From: Roseburia sp. 1XD42-34
GTDB lineage: Bacteria > Bacillota > Bacilli > Bacillales > Amphibacillaceae
Reading direction: 5' to 3'
Length of the DNA stretch: 64,000 bases
Assembly (NCBI RefSeq): GCF_009917385.1
Contig: NZ_QWLJ01000003.1
Span: 79,687 to 143,686 of the forward strand
Shown: positions 46,916 to 56,673 of the stretch, one piece after another
How the letters are laid out: the number at the start of each line of letters is the position of its first letter
Position numbering within the stretch: position 1 is the stretch's first letter
The notes under the pieces: generated by a model
Database searches by the model: none
Seen by the model: only the letters and a program-made list of their open reading frames with translations
Told to the model about the DNA's origin: nothing
Translations under genes and position numbers: made by a program

Positions 46916-47673
46916 TGTTTTTTCTCCCCGGCTAACTCAGATAGGACTTTACCAATCTCCTCCAGTTGCGTATCAATGCTGACATCAACTTGTCCAAACG
47001 GATGTTTAATCATACAGCCATTCTCCTTTATTTCGTCAGAAACATAACACGTAAGCTTTGCATTTTGTTCGATTAAAGAAGCTAGTTCCTCTTTATGCTG
47101 GATAACGAATGTATATTGGTCGGGGTGCAAATAAAGTGCAACTTCCGACTGGTCTTTTAATTCTTTAATGGCAGCTTTGATAATGGATAAAAACAATTCC
47201 GGGTTTGCATCAATCTTTTGTTTGAGAATCTTTTCCGCTGTATGAATGGCGATTTCCATTATGGTTTCTTCATGTTCTTCAATGAGCGTATGGTAATCCT
47301 GCTTTGCACTGTCAATAATTTGGTTCGCTTGATCCAAATACTCTTTATACGAAGTAAGGCTTTCTGATTTTCCTAATGAAAAACCAGCCTGATACCCTTC
47401 TTTCTTGGCAGCTTCAATATATTTCTGTTTTTCTTCTTGCCACGCTTGCTTTTCTGCTTCAATTTCCTGCTGTGTCTGTTCTATTAATCGCTTTTTCTCT
47501 TCATAGAGATCAGCTAGAGTTTGCTTAGCTTGCAGCATTTGCTGATGGAGCTGCCCTTTGTCAGGATGCTGTTTGGAATTATTTACAACATTGGTTTGTA
47601 AAAATGCAGCAGCGGGCTTTACATGAATTTGCTTTCGTCCATTGATCCATGATGGATTAGACAATGATATCAT
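46912..47673 (-). CDS. fliH: Flagellar export ATPase regulator FliH
   Basis: Binds and restrains FliI and forms the spokes to the C-ring. About 250 residues with an extended Gln/Glu/Lys coiled coil (about 50-150) containing YQAGFSLGKSESL, then the V-ATPase subunit E-like C-terminal domain, HTAEKILKQKIDANPELFLS, and IIKAAIKELKDQSEVALYL. The frame starts with TTG at 47691, but ATG at 47673 follows the GAGGTGGAGGTG ribosome-binding site. It overlaps the fliG end by 17 bases. Confidence 0.93.
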   Translation of the reverse strand: MISLSNPSWINGRKQIHVKPAAAFLQTNVVNNSKQHPDKGQLHQQMLQAKQTLADLYEEKKRLIEQTQQEIEAEKQAWQEEKQKYIEAAKKEGYQAGFSLGKSESLTSYKEYLDQANQIIDSAKQDYHTLIEEHEETIMEIAIHTAEKILKQKIDANPELFLSIIKAAIKELKDQSEVALYLHPDQYTFVIQHKEELASLIEQNAKLTCYVSDEIKENGCMIKHPFGQVDVSIDTQLEEIGKVLSELAGEKKQ

Positions 47674-48667
47674 CACCTCCACCTCTTGCAATTACAATTT
47701 CACCTATATCTTCTAGTCTCCTTATCGTTGAAACAATCCGTGTCTGCGCTTCCTCTACATCACGCAAGCGAACTGGTCCCATATATTCCATTTCCTCTTT
47801 AAATGTCTCTGCCATCCGTTGTGACATATTTTTAAACACGATGTCTTTCACTTCATCACTGGCTACCTTCAGAGAGAGACGCAGGTCTTCGTTATCTACT
47901 TCACGAATAATCCGTTGAATCGCACGGTTATCCAAAATAACAATATCCTCAAATACGAACATTCGCTTTTTAATTTCATCTGCAAGCTCAGGGTCTTGAA
48001 TTTCCAATGCATCTAAAATGGTTCGTTCTGTGCTCCTATCTACACCATTTAGGACTTCTACAACTGCTGGAATACCACCAGTTTGCGTATAGTCCTCAGT
48101 AAACGAAGCAGAGATGTTTTTTTCCAGTACTTGTTCCACTTGCGAAATAATTTCCGGTGACGTGGAATCCATCGTAGCAATACGCTTCGCTACATCCGCC
48201 TGCATATCTTGTGGTAAAGCAGATAATATTTGTCCTGCCTGTTCTGCGTCCAAATAGGAAAGAACTAGCGCGATCGTTTGCGGATGCTCTCCTTGGATAA
48301 AATTAAACACCTGCTGTGGGTCAGCCCTTCTAGCAAAATCAAATGGTCGCACCTGCAAAGACGAAGTTAGGCGGTTAATAATATTCGTTGCTTCTTGTTT
48401 ACCAAAAGCCTTTTCCAATACGGTTTTCGCATACCCAATACCACCTTGAGCGATATAATCCTGTGCTTGTGCTATCTGATGAAATTGCTCGATGATTTCC
48501 TCTTTCTGCTGGTTATCCACTTTCTTAACCGAAGAAATTTCTAAACTGAGTTTTTCAATTTCTTCTTCTGTTAAATGCTTATATACCTGTGCTGATACAT
48601 CTGGACCTAGGGAGATTAATAGAATTGCAGCTTTTTGTTTACCAGTGAGTCCTTTATGTCGTGCCAT
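47657..48667 (-). CDS. fliG: Flagellar motor switch protein FliG
   Basis: The C-ring protein that contacts the stators and generates torque. The 336 residues contain the N-terminal FliF-binding domain (LTGKQKAAILLISLGPDVSA), and the middle domain with its EHPQTIALVLSYLDAEQAG sequence (EHPQTIA motif). The C-terminal torque helix carries the conserved charges in FEDIVILDNRAIQRIIREVD and LRLSLKVASDEVKDIVFKN. It follows fliF by 12 bases. Confidence 0.98.
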   Translation of the reverse strand: MARHKGLTGKQKAAILLISLGPDVSAQVYKHLTEEEIEKLSLEISSVKKVDNQQKEEIIEQFHQIAQAQDYIAQGGIGYAKTVLEKAFGKQEATNIINRLTSSLQVRPFDFARRADPQQVFNFIQGEHPQTIALVLSYLDAEQAGQILSALPQDMQADVAKRIATMDSTSPEIISQVEQVLEKNISASFTEDYTQTGGIPAVVEVLNGVDRSTERTILDALEIQDPELADEIKKRMFVFEDIVILDNRAIQRIIREVDNEDLRLSLKVASDEVKDIVFKNMSQRMAETFKEEMEYMGPVRLRDVEEAQTRIVSTIRRLEDIGEIVIARGGGDDIIV

Positions 48668-48679
48668 TATTCATACCTC

Positions 48680-50284
48680 CTATTCCTCTCCAATCCAGCT
48701 ACGCAGTAACTTTGCAAAATCTTCTGGTTTTTCCTTGGCAATCTTTTCCAGCTGTTTTTTACGAATGGTAGCTTCTGAATCCTCTCGTTCAGGAAGATCA
48801 GGGATATCTACTGGTGCTGCTGTTTCTTGTTGCATTTCTTCATATTCATCATCCGCTTTTCTAGAACGTAAATAGAAGATTAACAAAATAATGATAGCTA
48901 GAAGCAATATTCCACCAACTACATAAGCCCATGTTGGTATAGCAGATGGATTATCAGTAGGCGTTGTATCTGTACCAGTAAATTCTTGAAAAACAATGGA
49001 TACATTTTCTTCAGGTGTTACCTCTTCTTCGTATTCTGCATGAATAGATGTAGTAATTACGGAATCAATAATAGAACTAATACCTTCTTCAACAGTTGTC
49101 TCTTCTTGCTGTGATAAATGTTCTACATCGTTTCCTTCTGCAGATTTCACTCGGTTAACTGCAACTTGAATTCCTAAATCCCGAACTTTATACGGGCTTT
49201 CAACAATGTTTTTTCTAATTTTATTAAATTCATTGTTGATCGTTTCTTTTGTCATTTCGTATTCGCCATCGCCGTCGCTGTCTGTAGCTTGATAATTCGC
49301 TACATCTTCTTCACCCGTGCCGACGGTTCCACCTGCAGCTGCGCCATTACCTTCATATGTTTCCTTGATCGTCTCAATACTAACCGGAAGTCCTTCCATA
49401 TTTTCCAAATCAACTGGTTCGATAAGTTCCTCCGTTCGGTTCTCTTGGGTGAAATCTATATCTGAAGTTACTGACACAATAACATTCCCAGGTCCTACCA
49501 TTGCACTAAGCATTTGCTGCAAACGTTTTTGTACATCTTTTTCGATGTCCTTTTTAACCGTTTGCTGATATGTATACGTATCTTTTGGCGTGTTACTACC
49601 ACCAGCCCCTTCTGGTTCAAAGCTCTCAAAGTACTGGTTCGTAATCGCAATATTCTCTGTTGGCAAATTCGGCACAGCTTTAGAGACGATATGATATAAT
49701 CCATTAATTTGTCCAGCTTCAAAGTTGTGACCAGCTTCTGTATTGATTACAATTGAAGCGCTTGCCTCCTGCTTTGTATCATTCACGAAAACCGGATCTT
49801 CTGGCATATTAATCATTACTTTAGCATCTTGTATACCGTCGATTCCCTTAATTAAATTAGCCAACTCCGTTTGCATTGCATCAAGCTTCATGACATTAAA
49901 CTCGTTTTCAGTAACTCCCCATGAAGCATTTTCACTAAAAAAGGAATAGTCAATATTCCCACTATTCGGTATCCCTTGGGCAGCAAGGTCAACTAACAGA
50001 CTATCCACTTGCTCTTCTGGAACCTCAATGACCTTGCCACCATCTGTTAGTTCATAAGGAACACCTCTTGCGTCCAGTTCTTCTTTAATTTGTCCCACTT
50101 CCTGCACAGATAAATTATTATATAGTGGAACGTAGTTTGTTGTATTCATTGTAAAAAGTGAAATAGCTAGTATCAAAAGGACAACGACGAATAAAGAACC
50201 CAAAAATGTTAATTTTTGAACTTTTGTCCGGTTTCTCCAGAAATTCGTAGTACGGTCCTTCCAATTCATTATTTTCTCTTTCAT
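48680..50284 (-). CDS. fliF: Flagellar MS-ring protein FliF
   Basis: The membrane ring on which the flagellum is built. Membrane helices flank the ring domains: VQKLTFLGSLFVVVLLILAI near residue 30 and WAYVVGGILLLAIIILLIFY near 445. The ring-building motifs have YVPLYNNLSVQEVGQIKEEL and EFNVMKLDAMQTELANLIKG, and the FliG-binding tail ends PEDFAKLLRSWIGEE. ATG at 50284 with GGTGGGGG is preferred over ATG at 50302, giving 534 residues. An unusually long spacer separates it from fliE. Confidence 0.97.
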   Translation of the reverse strand: MKEKIMNWKDRTTNFWRNRTKVQKLTFLGSLFVVVLLILAISLFTMNTTNYVPLYNNLSVQEVGQIKEELDARGVPYELTDGGKVIEVPEEQVDSLLVDLAAQGIPNSGNIDYSFFSENASWGVTENEFNVMKLDAMQTELANLIKGIDGIQDAKVMINMPEDPVFVNDTKQEASASIVINTEAGHNFEAGQINGLYHIVSKAVPNLPTENIAITNQYFESFEPEGAGGSNTPKDTYTYQQTVKKDIEKDVQKRLQQMLSAMVGPGNVIVSVTSDIDFTQENRTEELIEPVDLENMEGLPVSIETIKETYEGNGAAAGGTVGTGEEDVANYQATDSDGDGEYEMTKETINNEFNKIRKNIVESPYKVRDLGIQVAVNRVKSAEGNDVEHLSQQEETTVEEGISSIIDSVITTSIHAEYEEEVTPEENVSIVFQEFTGTDTTPTDNPSAIPTWAYVVGGILLLAIIILLIFYLRSRKADDEYEEMQQETAAPVDIPDLPEREDSEATIRKKQLEKIAKEKPEDFAKLLRSWIGEE

Positions 50285-50302
50285 AAGTTCCCCCACCAAC
50301 AT

Positions 50303-50561
50303 GCTCTAGTAAAATATCTTTTATATGTACAGTACATTAAAGAGGATAAGGAAAACATAATTTCACGCAGTAATTTGGTACGTTTTCCAAAGTCAAGATT
50401 GAATCGACCTATTTATGAATTGGTCTCAAAACTAATTATCCACTCGCATGAACATTCCAATGTCTTAGAAGGTCTTTTTAGCCACTACCGGAACATCCAT
50501 TTTAGTACTATATGACTACACGAGTTCTTAAATGATTGATGTGCGATCTTAATGGCGCACC
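50303..50561. other. Long spacer between fliE and fliF
   Basis: About 260 bases without a gene, in an operon whose genes otherwise nearly all touch or overlap. A GTGCG/CGCAC hairpin lies just after the fliE stop (about 50541-50561). On the minus strand a TTGACT lies around 50390-50400 without a good -10 box at 17 bases. A plus-strand frame (50216-50515) shows no protein character. Confidence 0.5.
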
Positions 50562-50879
50562 TTACACTTGCATGCTCATTACTTCTTTATACGCTTCTAC
50601 TACCTTACTTTGAATTTGTACCGTTGCTTCTAAAGCAATGTTAGATTTTTGCGAAGCTATCATCACGTCATGCAAATTGGTGACTTGCCCATTTGCCATG
50701 GCTTCCGTTTTTTTATCCGAAGCTATCTGTACCTCATTTACTTTATCAATCGCATTTTTTAATGCAGAAGCAAATTTTCCCTGTGCTTCACCAGGAGAAA
50801 TAGTTGCTTTGTTTTGAGCATCCGTAGTAGGTGATAACGGTTGTAATGGTTGATTTATTGCTTGAATCAAAATTTTCAC
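50562..50879 (-). CDS. fliE: Flagellar hook-basal body protein FliE
   Basis: The adaptor that joins the MS-ring to the rod. The 105 residues end with the family signature VTNLHDVMIASQKSNIALEA followed by TVQIQSKVVEAYKEVMSMQV. The preceding helix FASALKNAIDKVNEVQIASD is also typical. It lies directly after flgB-flgC as in other Bacillaceae. Confidence 0.97.
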   Translation of the reverse strand: MKILIQAINQPLQPLSPTTDAQNKATISPGEAQGKFASALKNAIDKVNEVQIASDKKTEAMANGQVTNLHDVMIASQKSNIALEATVQIQSKVVEAYKEVMSMQV

Positions 50880-50907
50880 TCCCTTTACTTTATGTAGTTA
50901 ACCGTCG

Positions 50908-51357
50908 TTATTTACCAATTTCCAACGCCTTCATCAACATGGATTTACTAGCATTTAATGAAGTGATGTTGGCCTCGTACGAACGAGTAGCACTCATTAA
51001 ATCTACCATTTCTTTTAAAGGGTCTACATTGGGTAGCTGAACATAGCCATTCTCATTGGCGTCCGGATGAGTCGGATTATACACTGGTTTAAACGGACTT
51101 TGATCCTCTGTTATGGATCGGACCCGAACGCCGGCAGATGTAGGGGCGTTAGCAGCTTTATGTAAAAAGGATTGAAATGAAGAGCCTTCCGGTTGCATCG
51201 TAACCATTTTTCTGCGATAAGGCTCTATTTCTCCAGCCTCATTTACTCTTGCCCTTGTTGTTTGCGCATTTGCAATATTAGATGATATAACGTCCATCCT
51301 TAGCCTTTGCGCTGTTAATGCACTTGCACTAGAATGAAGCGAGTGAAACATCGACAT
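50908..51357 (-). CDS. flgC: Flagellar proximal rod protein FlgC
   Basis: A rod subunit of 149 residues. The N-terminal rod motif is LTAQRLRMDVISSNIANAQT. The C-terminal helix is VDLMSATRSYEANITSLNAS ending KSMLMKALEIGK, which is diagnostic for FlgC. It starts 4 bases after the flgB stop with a GGGGG-type ribosome-binding site. Confidence 0.98.
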   Translation of the reverse strand: MSMFHSLHSSASALTAQRLRMDVISSNIANAQTTRARVNEAGEIEPYRRKMVTMQPEGSSFQSFLHKAANAPTSAGVRVRSITEDQSPFKPVYNPTHPDANENGYVQLPNVDPLKEMVDLMSATRSYEANITSLNASKSMLMKALEIGK

Positions 51358-51361
51358 TTAA

Positions 51362-51760
51362 CTACCTACCCCCTTTTAAAGCAGTTTGTAAGCTGCCAAA
51401 TTTACCGTTAATCCGATCTACGAGAGCTTGATAATAAATTTGATTTTTGGCCAAGTCAGCCATCTCTTTATCCACATCCACATTATTACCATTGTGCTGA
51501 TAAGATGTAGCATGCTGCCTAATTGTTTTAAAACCTGCTGGTTGTGCCTCACCATGAAAACCAAAATGTTTGCTATTTGTCCTTTTCGCCTGTAACGGTT
51601 GAGACAGCTCTTTTAACAAATAATTTTTAAATGTGACATCTTTCGCTTTGTAATTTGGTGTATCTAAATTAGCTAGATTTGAGGAAATAGCTCGATTCTT
51701 GGTTGAAGCATAATTTAATGATTGTTCTAAAGTCTGAATCGTCCCACTAAACAAACTCAT
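51362..51760 (-). CDS. flgB: Flagellar rod protein FlgB
   Basis: The proximal rod subunit and first gene of the fla/che operon. The 132 residues have the N-terminal motif NYASTKNRAISSNLANLDTP followed by NYKAKDVTFKNYL, and the C-terminal helix VDVDKEMADLAKNQIYYQAL. The ATG at 51760 has a GGGGTGA ribosome-binding site. Expression depends on a promoter in the 1.16-kb gap after codY. Confidence 0.98.
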   Translation of the reverse strand: MSLFSGTIQTLEQSLNYASTKNRAISSNLANLDTPNYKAKDVTFKNYLLKELSQPLQAKRTNSKHFGFHGEAQPAGFKTIRQHATSYQHNGNNVDVDKEMADLAKNQIYYQALVDRINGKFGSLQTALKGGR

Positions 51761-51827
51761 TTTTTCACCCCTAAAAAAGTACTAACAATATTTAAGAATA
51801 CGTCGAAAGTATCATTTATCTACGAAT

Positions 51828-51856
51828 AGTTTAAGTCATAATGAAACTAAAGTCTA
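51828..51856 (-). promoter_or_regulatory. Weak sigma-A promoter candidate for fla/che
   Basis: On the minus strand TAGACT, a 17-base spacer, then TAAACT, each matching consensus at four of six positions, about 70 bases upstream of flgB. A partial sigma-D-like pairing (TAAA with GTCGAAAA) lies a little further upstream. Neither is strong. Confidence 0.3.
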
Positions 51857-52489
51857 TTGGTTTTCGACATTTTTATATAATTTTTTTAAAGTTAGTCATT
51901 TATTACTAGGTATTTATTCCTGTTTTTGCGTTGGATAATACTAACATTTCTGATAACATTTGCAATCCAGGATAATTTGAAGTTTTTATCTTGAAAGTAT
52001 TATGTTGTAAAATTACTTATCCAAGGGATAAAGAGCTTCAAAAAGAATTCTAATCGAAAAAACAGCAGCTAAATTCTGAATAAATCGTTGGAGCGCCATG
52101 AGAAACATACATTAACAAGCTAAAACAAAAGAAAGCTTTAACTGTTCTAAGTAACTGTAAGAATAGAAATATAGTAAATAAATGAAAGTTTAGTTATAAA
52201 TGAATGTTCCAAAATGGTGCGTTTTTGCTTATCTAAGCACAGACACTTTCGCTTAAAGCGTGTTTAACCATAGATGGTGCATGAACGATTACACCTTAAC
52301 TACAAAGGACGCTACACGCCTAGTCGGCAGCCAGAAGCAAGCTTAGAAGGGCAGGATGTTCGAACAAAGCTATCATGCTCACTCTAAGTAAAGTTGTAAC
52401 ATAGACTGTAGAACAAAATGCACATGGTTAAATGCTAATTTTTGTAATACTTAAATTAGCATTTATAGTTTATTCGGTGATAGAACAAA

Positions 52490-52545
52490 AGCGGAGAGAG
52501 ATCGTTTAACAACGTAGCGAATGGAACGAAGCAACGAAGATAAAG
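52490..52545. repeat. Second dispersed repeat family, copy 1
   Basis: Shares with 63897-63955 the pattern TTA-CAA-GTAGCGA-TGGA-CGAA-CAAC-AAG, preceded by a GCG-AG-GAG block. Both copies are intergenic. The family is unknown to me. Confidence 0.45.
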
Positions 52546-52840
52546 AATAACGATAAGATGACGAACTTGAAGGCTTATCGTCGAAGAGAACATGAAGGCC
52601 GAAAAACTGTTGGCAGATAGGACTGGGACGTGATTATTTCGTTAGTTCATTATCTCAAAGCAACAGTTTTTTACTTTTTACGTCACTTTTCTTAATAGAC
52701 ACTTTATTGCATTATTGTCAGTCCTCTTCTGATTCGATGTATTCACTATTTATTAGTAATTTATTCTGTTATTTACACCAAAACATAAAAGATAACAGAT
52801 TCATATATTATTTCTTAGCTTAGAAATATCAAGCTCCACA

Positions 52841-52882
52841 AAAAAACATCCACGAACATAAATAAATGTACGTAGATGTTTT
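52841..52882 (-). terminator. Terminator after codY
   Basis: On the minus strand the arms are AAAACATCTACGTACAT and ATGTTCGTGGATGTTTT, with about 15 of 17 positions paired, and a TTTTTTT tract at the end. It lies about 40 bases downstream of the codY stop and separates this operon from fla/che. Confidence 0.85.
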
Positions 52883-52920
52883 AAGGTCTTCCTTAAAAGT
52901 CGTTCATATTATATTTATTT

Positions 52921-53700
52921 TTATCTAGAACGTAATTTTTCTAGTTCTACAAGGAAGTTATGATTTAATACTTTAATATATGTTCCCTTCATACCTAATG
53001 AACGAGATTCAATTACGCCTGCGCTTTCTAGCTTCCTTAAGGCATTTACGATCACAGAACGGGTAATACCTACACGATCTGCAATTTTACTTGCTACGAG
53101 TAGTCCTTCACTGCCATCAAGCTCTTCAAAAATGTGATCAATAGCCTCTAATTCACTATAGGATAGTGAGCTGATTGCCATTTGGACAACTGCTTTACTT
53201 CTAGCTTCCATTTCAATCTCCTGCGATTTTTCGTGAAGAATCTCCATACCTACTACTGTAGCACCATATTCAGCTAGCAAAAGATCATCTTCATTAAACT
53301 CTTCCGATAAACGCCCAAGAATTAGGGTACCTAAGCGATCGCCACCACCAATAATTGGAACAATCGTAGTTAAAGCGTTTTGGAATAAGTCACGATTTTC
53401 TACTGGAAACACAGTGTGTGGACTGTCGATATCAAGGTTCGCTGTTGTTTCATGAATGTTGTATAAACCTTCTGTATATTCTTGTGGAAATTGACGTTCT
53501 TCTAGCATAGCTTTCATTCTTTCATTTTCAATTTCCTGGTTAATCGCAAATCCAAGTAATTTCCCTCGACGACTCAAAATATACACATTACCCTTAATAA
53601 CATCGCGTAATGAAGCGGACATATCATTAAAATCCACCGATTTTCCTCCGAATTTTTGTAGCATTGCGTTAATTTTTCTTGCACGATTTAATAGTTCCAT
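52921..53700 (-). CDS. codY: GTP- and branched-chain-amino-acid-sensing repressor CodY
   Basis: The global nutritional regulator of low-GC Gram-positives. The 259 residues are exactly the family length. The N-terminal GAF domain (about 1-155) binds isoleucine, leucine and valine, and starts [20 protein letters not shown]. The C-terminal winged helix-turn-helix is [20 protein letters not shown] followed by [20 protein letters not shown]. It is the last gene of xerC-hslV-hslU-codY, 25 bases after hslU. Confidence 0.99.
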   Translation of the reverse strand: MELLNRARKINAMLQKFGGKSVDFNDMSASLRDVIKGNVYILSRRGKLLGFAINQEIENERMKAMLEERQFPQEYTEGLYNIHETTANLDIDSPHTVFPVENRDLFQNALTTIVPIIGGGDRLGTLILGRLSEEFNEDDLLLAEYGATVVGMEILHEKSQEIEMEARSKAVVQMAISSLSYSELEAIDHIFEELDGSEGLLVASKIADRVGITRSVIVNALRKLESAGVIESRSLGMKGTYIKVLNHNFLVELEKLRSR

Positions 53701-53725
53701 TGTGATCCTCCATTCGATCTTTATG

Positions 53726-55120
53726 TTATAGTATATATTGACTTAAATCTTTATTTTTAGCGATAGCAGATAATTTTTCATCTACGTATGCTGGAGTTAT
53801 TTCAATTGTATCCATATTAATCTCTGGAGCTTCAAAAGAAAGATCCTCGAGGAGCTTTTCCAAAATGGTATGCAGTCTTCTAGCTCCGATATTATCCATT
53901 TCCTGATTCACTTCATACGCTATTTCAGCGATTCTATCTACAGCTTCGTCTGTAAATTCTATATTTATACCTTCTGTTTTCAATAAAGCCTTATATTGCT
54001 TCAGTAAAGCATTCGAAGGTTCTTTTAAAATCCGCTTAAAGTCATCCGTTGACAGCTTCTCCAATTCTACTCGAATCGGAAATCTCCCCTGTAGTTCTGG
54101 TATTAAATCAGAAGGTTTCGACATATGAAAGGCACCAGCAGCAATAAATAGCATATGATCCGTTTTTACAGGTCCATGCTTGGTAATCACTGTAGAACCT
54201 TCTATAATCGGTAATATATCACGCTGTACACCTTCTCGTGATACATTAGCACTCTGTTGTTCTTTCCCAGCTACTTTGTCAATCTCGTCAATAAATACGA
54301 TTCCGGATTGTTCCGCTCGTTGAATAGCTTCTTGTGCTGCTTCTTCCATGTCAACTAGCTTACTTGCCTCTTGTTGTGTTAACACTTTACGCGCTTCAGC
54401 TACTGGTAATTTACGTTTCTTTTTCTTTTTTGGCATAAACTGACCAAGTGCGTCTTGCATATTCATGCCCATATGCTCCATACCAGAACCTTGCAACATA
54501 TCAAACATAGATGGGGTTTGTTCCTCTATTTCCACAGTAACAATCTCATCTTCTAATTCTCCAGAAGCTAATTGTTGTTCCACACGTTTCCGTTTATTTC
54601 GAATTTCTTCATTTTTTACAGATCCATCATCGGAGTCGCTGTTATCTTGTTGTGAAGAAAACAACATTTCAAAAGGGTTTTTCGTATGGTTCCCTGTTTT
54701 CGCCTGAGGAACTAACAATTTAACAAGTAGTTTATTCGCTTCTTTTTCAGCTTTACTCTTAACTTGCTTCATTTTCTCATCTTTTACTGATCGTAAAGCC
54801 ATTTCTACTAAATCACGAATCATGGATTCCACATCGCGACCGACGTACCCTACTTCTGTAAACTTCGTTGCCTCAACCTTCACAAATGGCGCTCCTACCA
54901 GCTTGGCTAACCTTCTAGCTATTTCTGTTTTCCCTACACCAGTTGGACCAATCATCAATATATTCTTAGGGACGATTTCCTCTTTTAAGTCTTCCTCTAG
55001 CTTCATGCGTCTGTATCTGTTACGTAATGCAACAGCTACAGAACGCTTTGCGCTTTTCTGTCCAATAATATATTTATCCAATTGTCCCACAACTTGCTTT
55101 GGAGTGTAGTCCATACCCAT
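53726..55120 (-). CDS. hslU: HslU (ClpY) ATPase of the HslUV protease
   Basis: The AAA+ unfoldase that feeds substrates to HslV. The 464 residues include the pore loop region [13 protein letters not shown], Walker [19 protein letters not shown] (about 52-69), an inserted I domain rich in charged residues (about 110-240), Walker [14 protein letters not shown], sensor 1 [20 protein letters not shown] and the C-terminal [14 protein letters not shown], whose tail docks into HslV. It follows hslV by 18 bases. Confidence 0.99.
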   Translation of the reverse strand: MGMDYTPKQVVGQLDKYIIGQKSAKRSVAVALRNRYRRMKLEEDLKEEIVPKNILMIGPTGVGKTEIARRLAKLVGAPFVKVEATKFTEVGYVGRDVESMIRDLVEMALRSVKDEKMKQVKSKAEKEANKLLVKLLVPQAKTGNHTKNPFEMLFSSQQDNSDSDDGSVKNEEIRNKRKRVEQQLASGELEDEIVTVEIEEQTPSMFDMLQGSGMEHMGMNMQDALGQFMPKKKKKRKLPVAEARKVLTQQEASKLVDMEEAAQEAIQRAEQSGIVFIDEIDKVAGKEQQSANVSREGVQRDILPIIEGSTVITKHGPVKTDHMLFIAAGAFHMSKPSDLIPELQGRFPIRVELEKLSTDDFKRILKEPSNALLKQYKALLKTEGINIEFTDEAVDRIAEIAYEVNQEMDNIGARRLHTILEKLLEDLSFEAPEINMDTIEITPAYVDEKLSAIAKNKDLSQYIL

Positions 55121-55138
55121 TTTCCCAAAGGCCTCCTT

Positions 55139-55684
55139 TTACTCCAATACCTCTAGTGTGATGTGATTGTTCGTATACACACATACTTCTCCAGCAATCT
55201 CTAAGGCCGCTTGCGCAATTTCTTTGGCGGATAATTCTTTAGAATGTCTTGCTAAAGCTCTACCAGCACTAAGCGCATAGTTTCCACCAGAACCAATTGC
55301 TAAAATTCCGTCATCAGGCTCAATGACTTCACCCGTTCCAGAAACTAAAAACATATGCTCTTTATTCATTACAATCAATAGCGCTTCAAGCTTTCGTAAC
55401 ACCTTATCACTACGCCATTCTTTCGCAAGTTCTACAGCCGCTCTGGGCAAATTGCCATTATACGTTTCTAATTTCCCTTCAAACTTTTCAAAGAGAGTAA
55501 ACGCATCAGCCACAGATCCAGCAAAACCGGCCAATACTTGCCCTTTAAACAAGGTACGAACTTTCTTTGCTTTATGTTTCATAATTACTGCATTTCCCAT
55601 CGTAACTTGACCATCACCGCTCATCGCACATTTCCCATTATGACGGATGGCAAAAATAGTCGTAGCGTGCATTTCATTGGTCAT
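55139..55684 (-). CDS. hslV: HslV (ClpQ) peptidase of the HslUV protease
   Basis: The proteasome-like peptidase partner of HslU. The 181 residues include [20 protein letters not shown], then [40 protein letters not shown] and [14 protein letters not shown]. As in Bacillus, the chain starts a few residues before the ATTIF block, where other bacteria have the N-terminal catalytic Thr. After Met removal the nucleophile here would be Thr2, in the position of the reported catalytic Ser of B. subtilis. AGAGGTGAGC precedes the ATG at 55684. Confidence 0.97.
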   Translation of the reverse strand: MTNEMHATTIFAIRHNGKCAMSGDGQVTMGNAVIMKHKAKKVRTLFKGQVLAGFAGSVADAFTLFEKFEGKLETYNGNLPRAAVELAKEWRSDKVLRKLEALLIVMNKEHMFLVSGTGEVIEPDDGILAIGSGGNYALSAGRALARHSKELSAKEIAQAALEIAGEVCVYTNNHITLEVLE

Positions 55685-55708
55685 GTCAGCTCACCTCTTT
55701 AATCAAAA

Positions 55709-56617
55709 TTAATCATTCGCTCTTGGGTGACTTTTCATATAAACACGTCGCAAATGATCTTTCGTCACATGAGTATAAATTTGTGTGGTAGACAAATTTT
55801 CATGACCTAACAATTCTTGAACGCTGCGTAAATCGGCACCTTCGTTCAAGAGATGTGTAGCGAAAGTGTGACGCAATTTATGCGGATGTACGTTTACGGT
55901 TAAAGCTGCCTTTTTCACCATTCGGTTTAATACATCCCGAATTCCTCTTTCTGTTAACGGAAATCCACGGTGATTAAGAAATAATACGTTTGTAGGTTGG
56001 TTGGATTTGGCTAGCAACGTCTTTCTTCCATTCTGTATGTATGTTTCTAAAGCAATTTCAGCAAATTTCCCATACGGAATGTAACGTTCTTTTCTGCCCT
56101 TTCCCATTACAAACACCGTTCCAATGAAAAAATCGATGTTTTCTAAAACCAATTGCTGACATTCGCTCACCCGCATTCCCGTAGCGTAAAGCAACTCTAA
56201 TAAGGCTTGGTCCCGTTGGCCTAATGGATGCGTTAAATCATTCACTTCAAACAGTTGTTCTAGCTCTTTTGTGTACAAAAATCCCGGGATGGTGCTTTCC
56301 GTTTTAGGTAAACGAATAGCAGAAAATGGGTTGGTTGTGACCACATCTTCGCGTTCTAAATATTTATAAAACGTTCGCAACGTCGATATTTTCCGGGAAA
56401 CAGATCTCCTGCTTAATTGCTGGTCATACAGGGCATTTAAAAACACACGAACAATCCGTCCGTCGACTTCATAGAGATTAGCTATCCCTTCAGCCTTTAA
56501 AAAAGAAAAAAAAACTTCCAGATCATTTAAATAGTATTTAACCGTGTATGGTGAAGCATTTTTTTCTATTTGTAAGTACTCCTTAAAGGATTGCCAATAA
56601 TTCCTGAAATTATTCAA
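55709..56617 (-). CDS. xerC: Tyrosine recombinase XerC (CodV)
   Basis: Resolves chromosome dimers at dif together with XerD (RipX). The 302 residues have an N-terminal SAM-like domain (YLQIEKNASPYTVKYYLNDL) and a catalytic domain. The first Arg is in LYATGMRVSECQQL, the Lys in VMGKGRKERYIP, the His-x-x-Arg in VHPHKLRHTFATHL, the His in ELLGHENLSTTQ and the nucleophilic Tyr in TQIYTHV. trmFO, its usual upstream neighbour, is missing, and xerC has its own promoter 28 bases upstream. Confidence 0.97.
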   Translation of the reverse strand: MNNFRNYWQSFKEYLQIEKNASPYTVKYYLNDLEVFFSFLKAEGIANLYEVDGRIVRVFLNALYDQQLSRRSVSRKISTLRTFYKYLEREDVVTTNPFSAIRLPKTESTIPGFLYTKELEQLFEVNDLTHPLGQRDQALLELLYATGMRVSECQQLVLENIDFFIGTVFVMGKGRKERYIPYGKFAEIALETYIQNGRKTLLAKSNQPTNVLFLNHRGFPLTERGIRDVLNRMVKKAALTVNVHPHKLRHTFATHLLNEGADLRSVQELLGHENLSTTQIYTHVTKDHLRRVYMKSHPRAND

Positions 56618-56644
56618 ATTTTCACCCCATTAAGCAGCGAATAA

Positions 56645-56673
56645 ATCATAACATAGAAATTATTCTTTAGCAA
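56645..56673 (-). promoter_or_regulatory. Sigma-A promoter of xerC-hslVU-codY
   Basis: On the minus strand TTGCTA, 17-base spacer, TATGAT (5 of 6 to consensus), about 30 bases upstream of the xerC start. It gives a very short leader, just long enough for the ribosome-binding site GGGGTG. Confidence 0.7.

Larger units (their letters stand above)
51761..52920. other. 1.16-kb non-coding gap between codY and flgB
   Basis: No gene is supported on either strand. The flgB-proximal part holds a possible promoter (51828-51856) inside an AT-rich stretch with GTCGAAA and TTTCGAC elements. The middle (about 52020-52600) has degraded repeat-like sequence, including a block around 52490-52540 that resembles 63900-63950 and an ACGATAAG/CTTATCGT inverted repeat near 52550-52580. 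The codY terminator is at 52841-52882. In B. subtilis this gap is much shorter. Confidence 0.6.
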
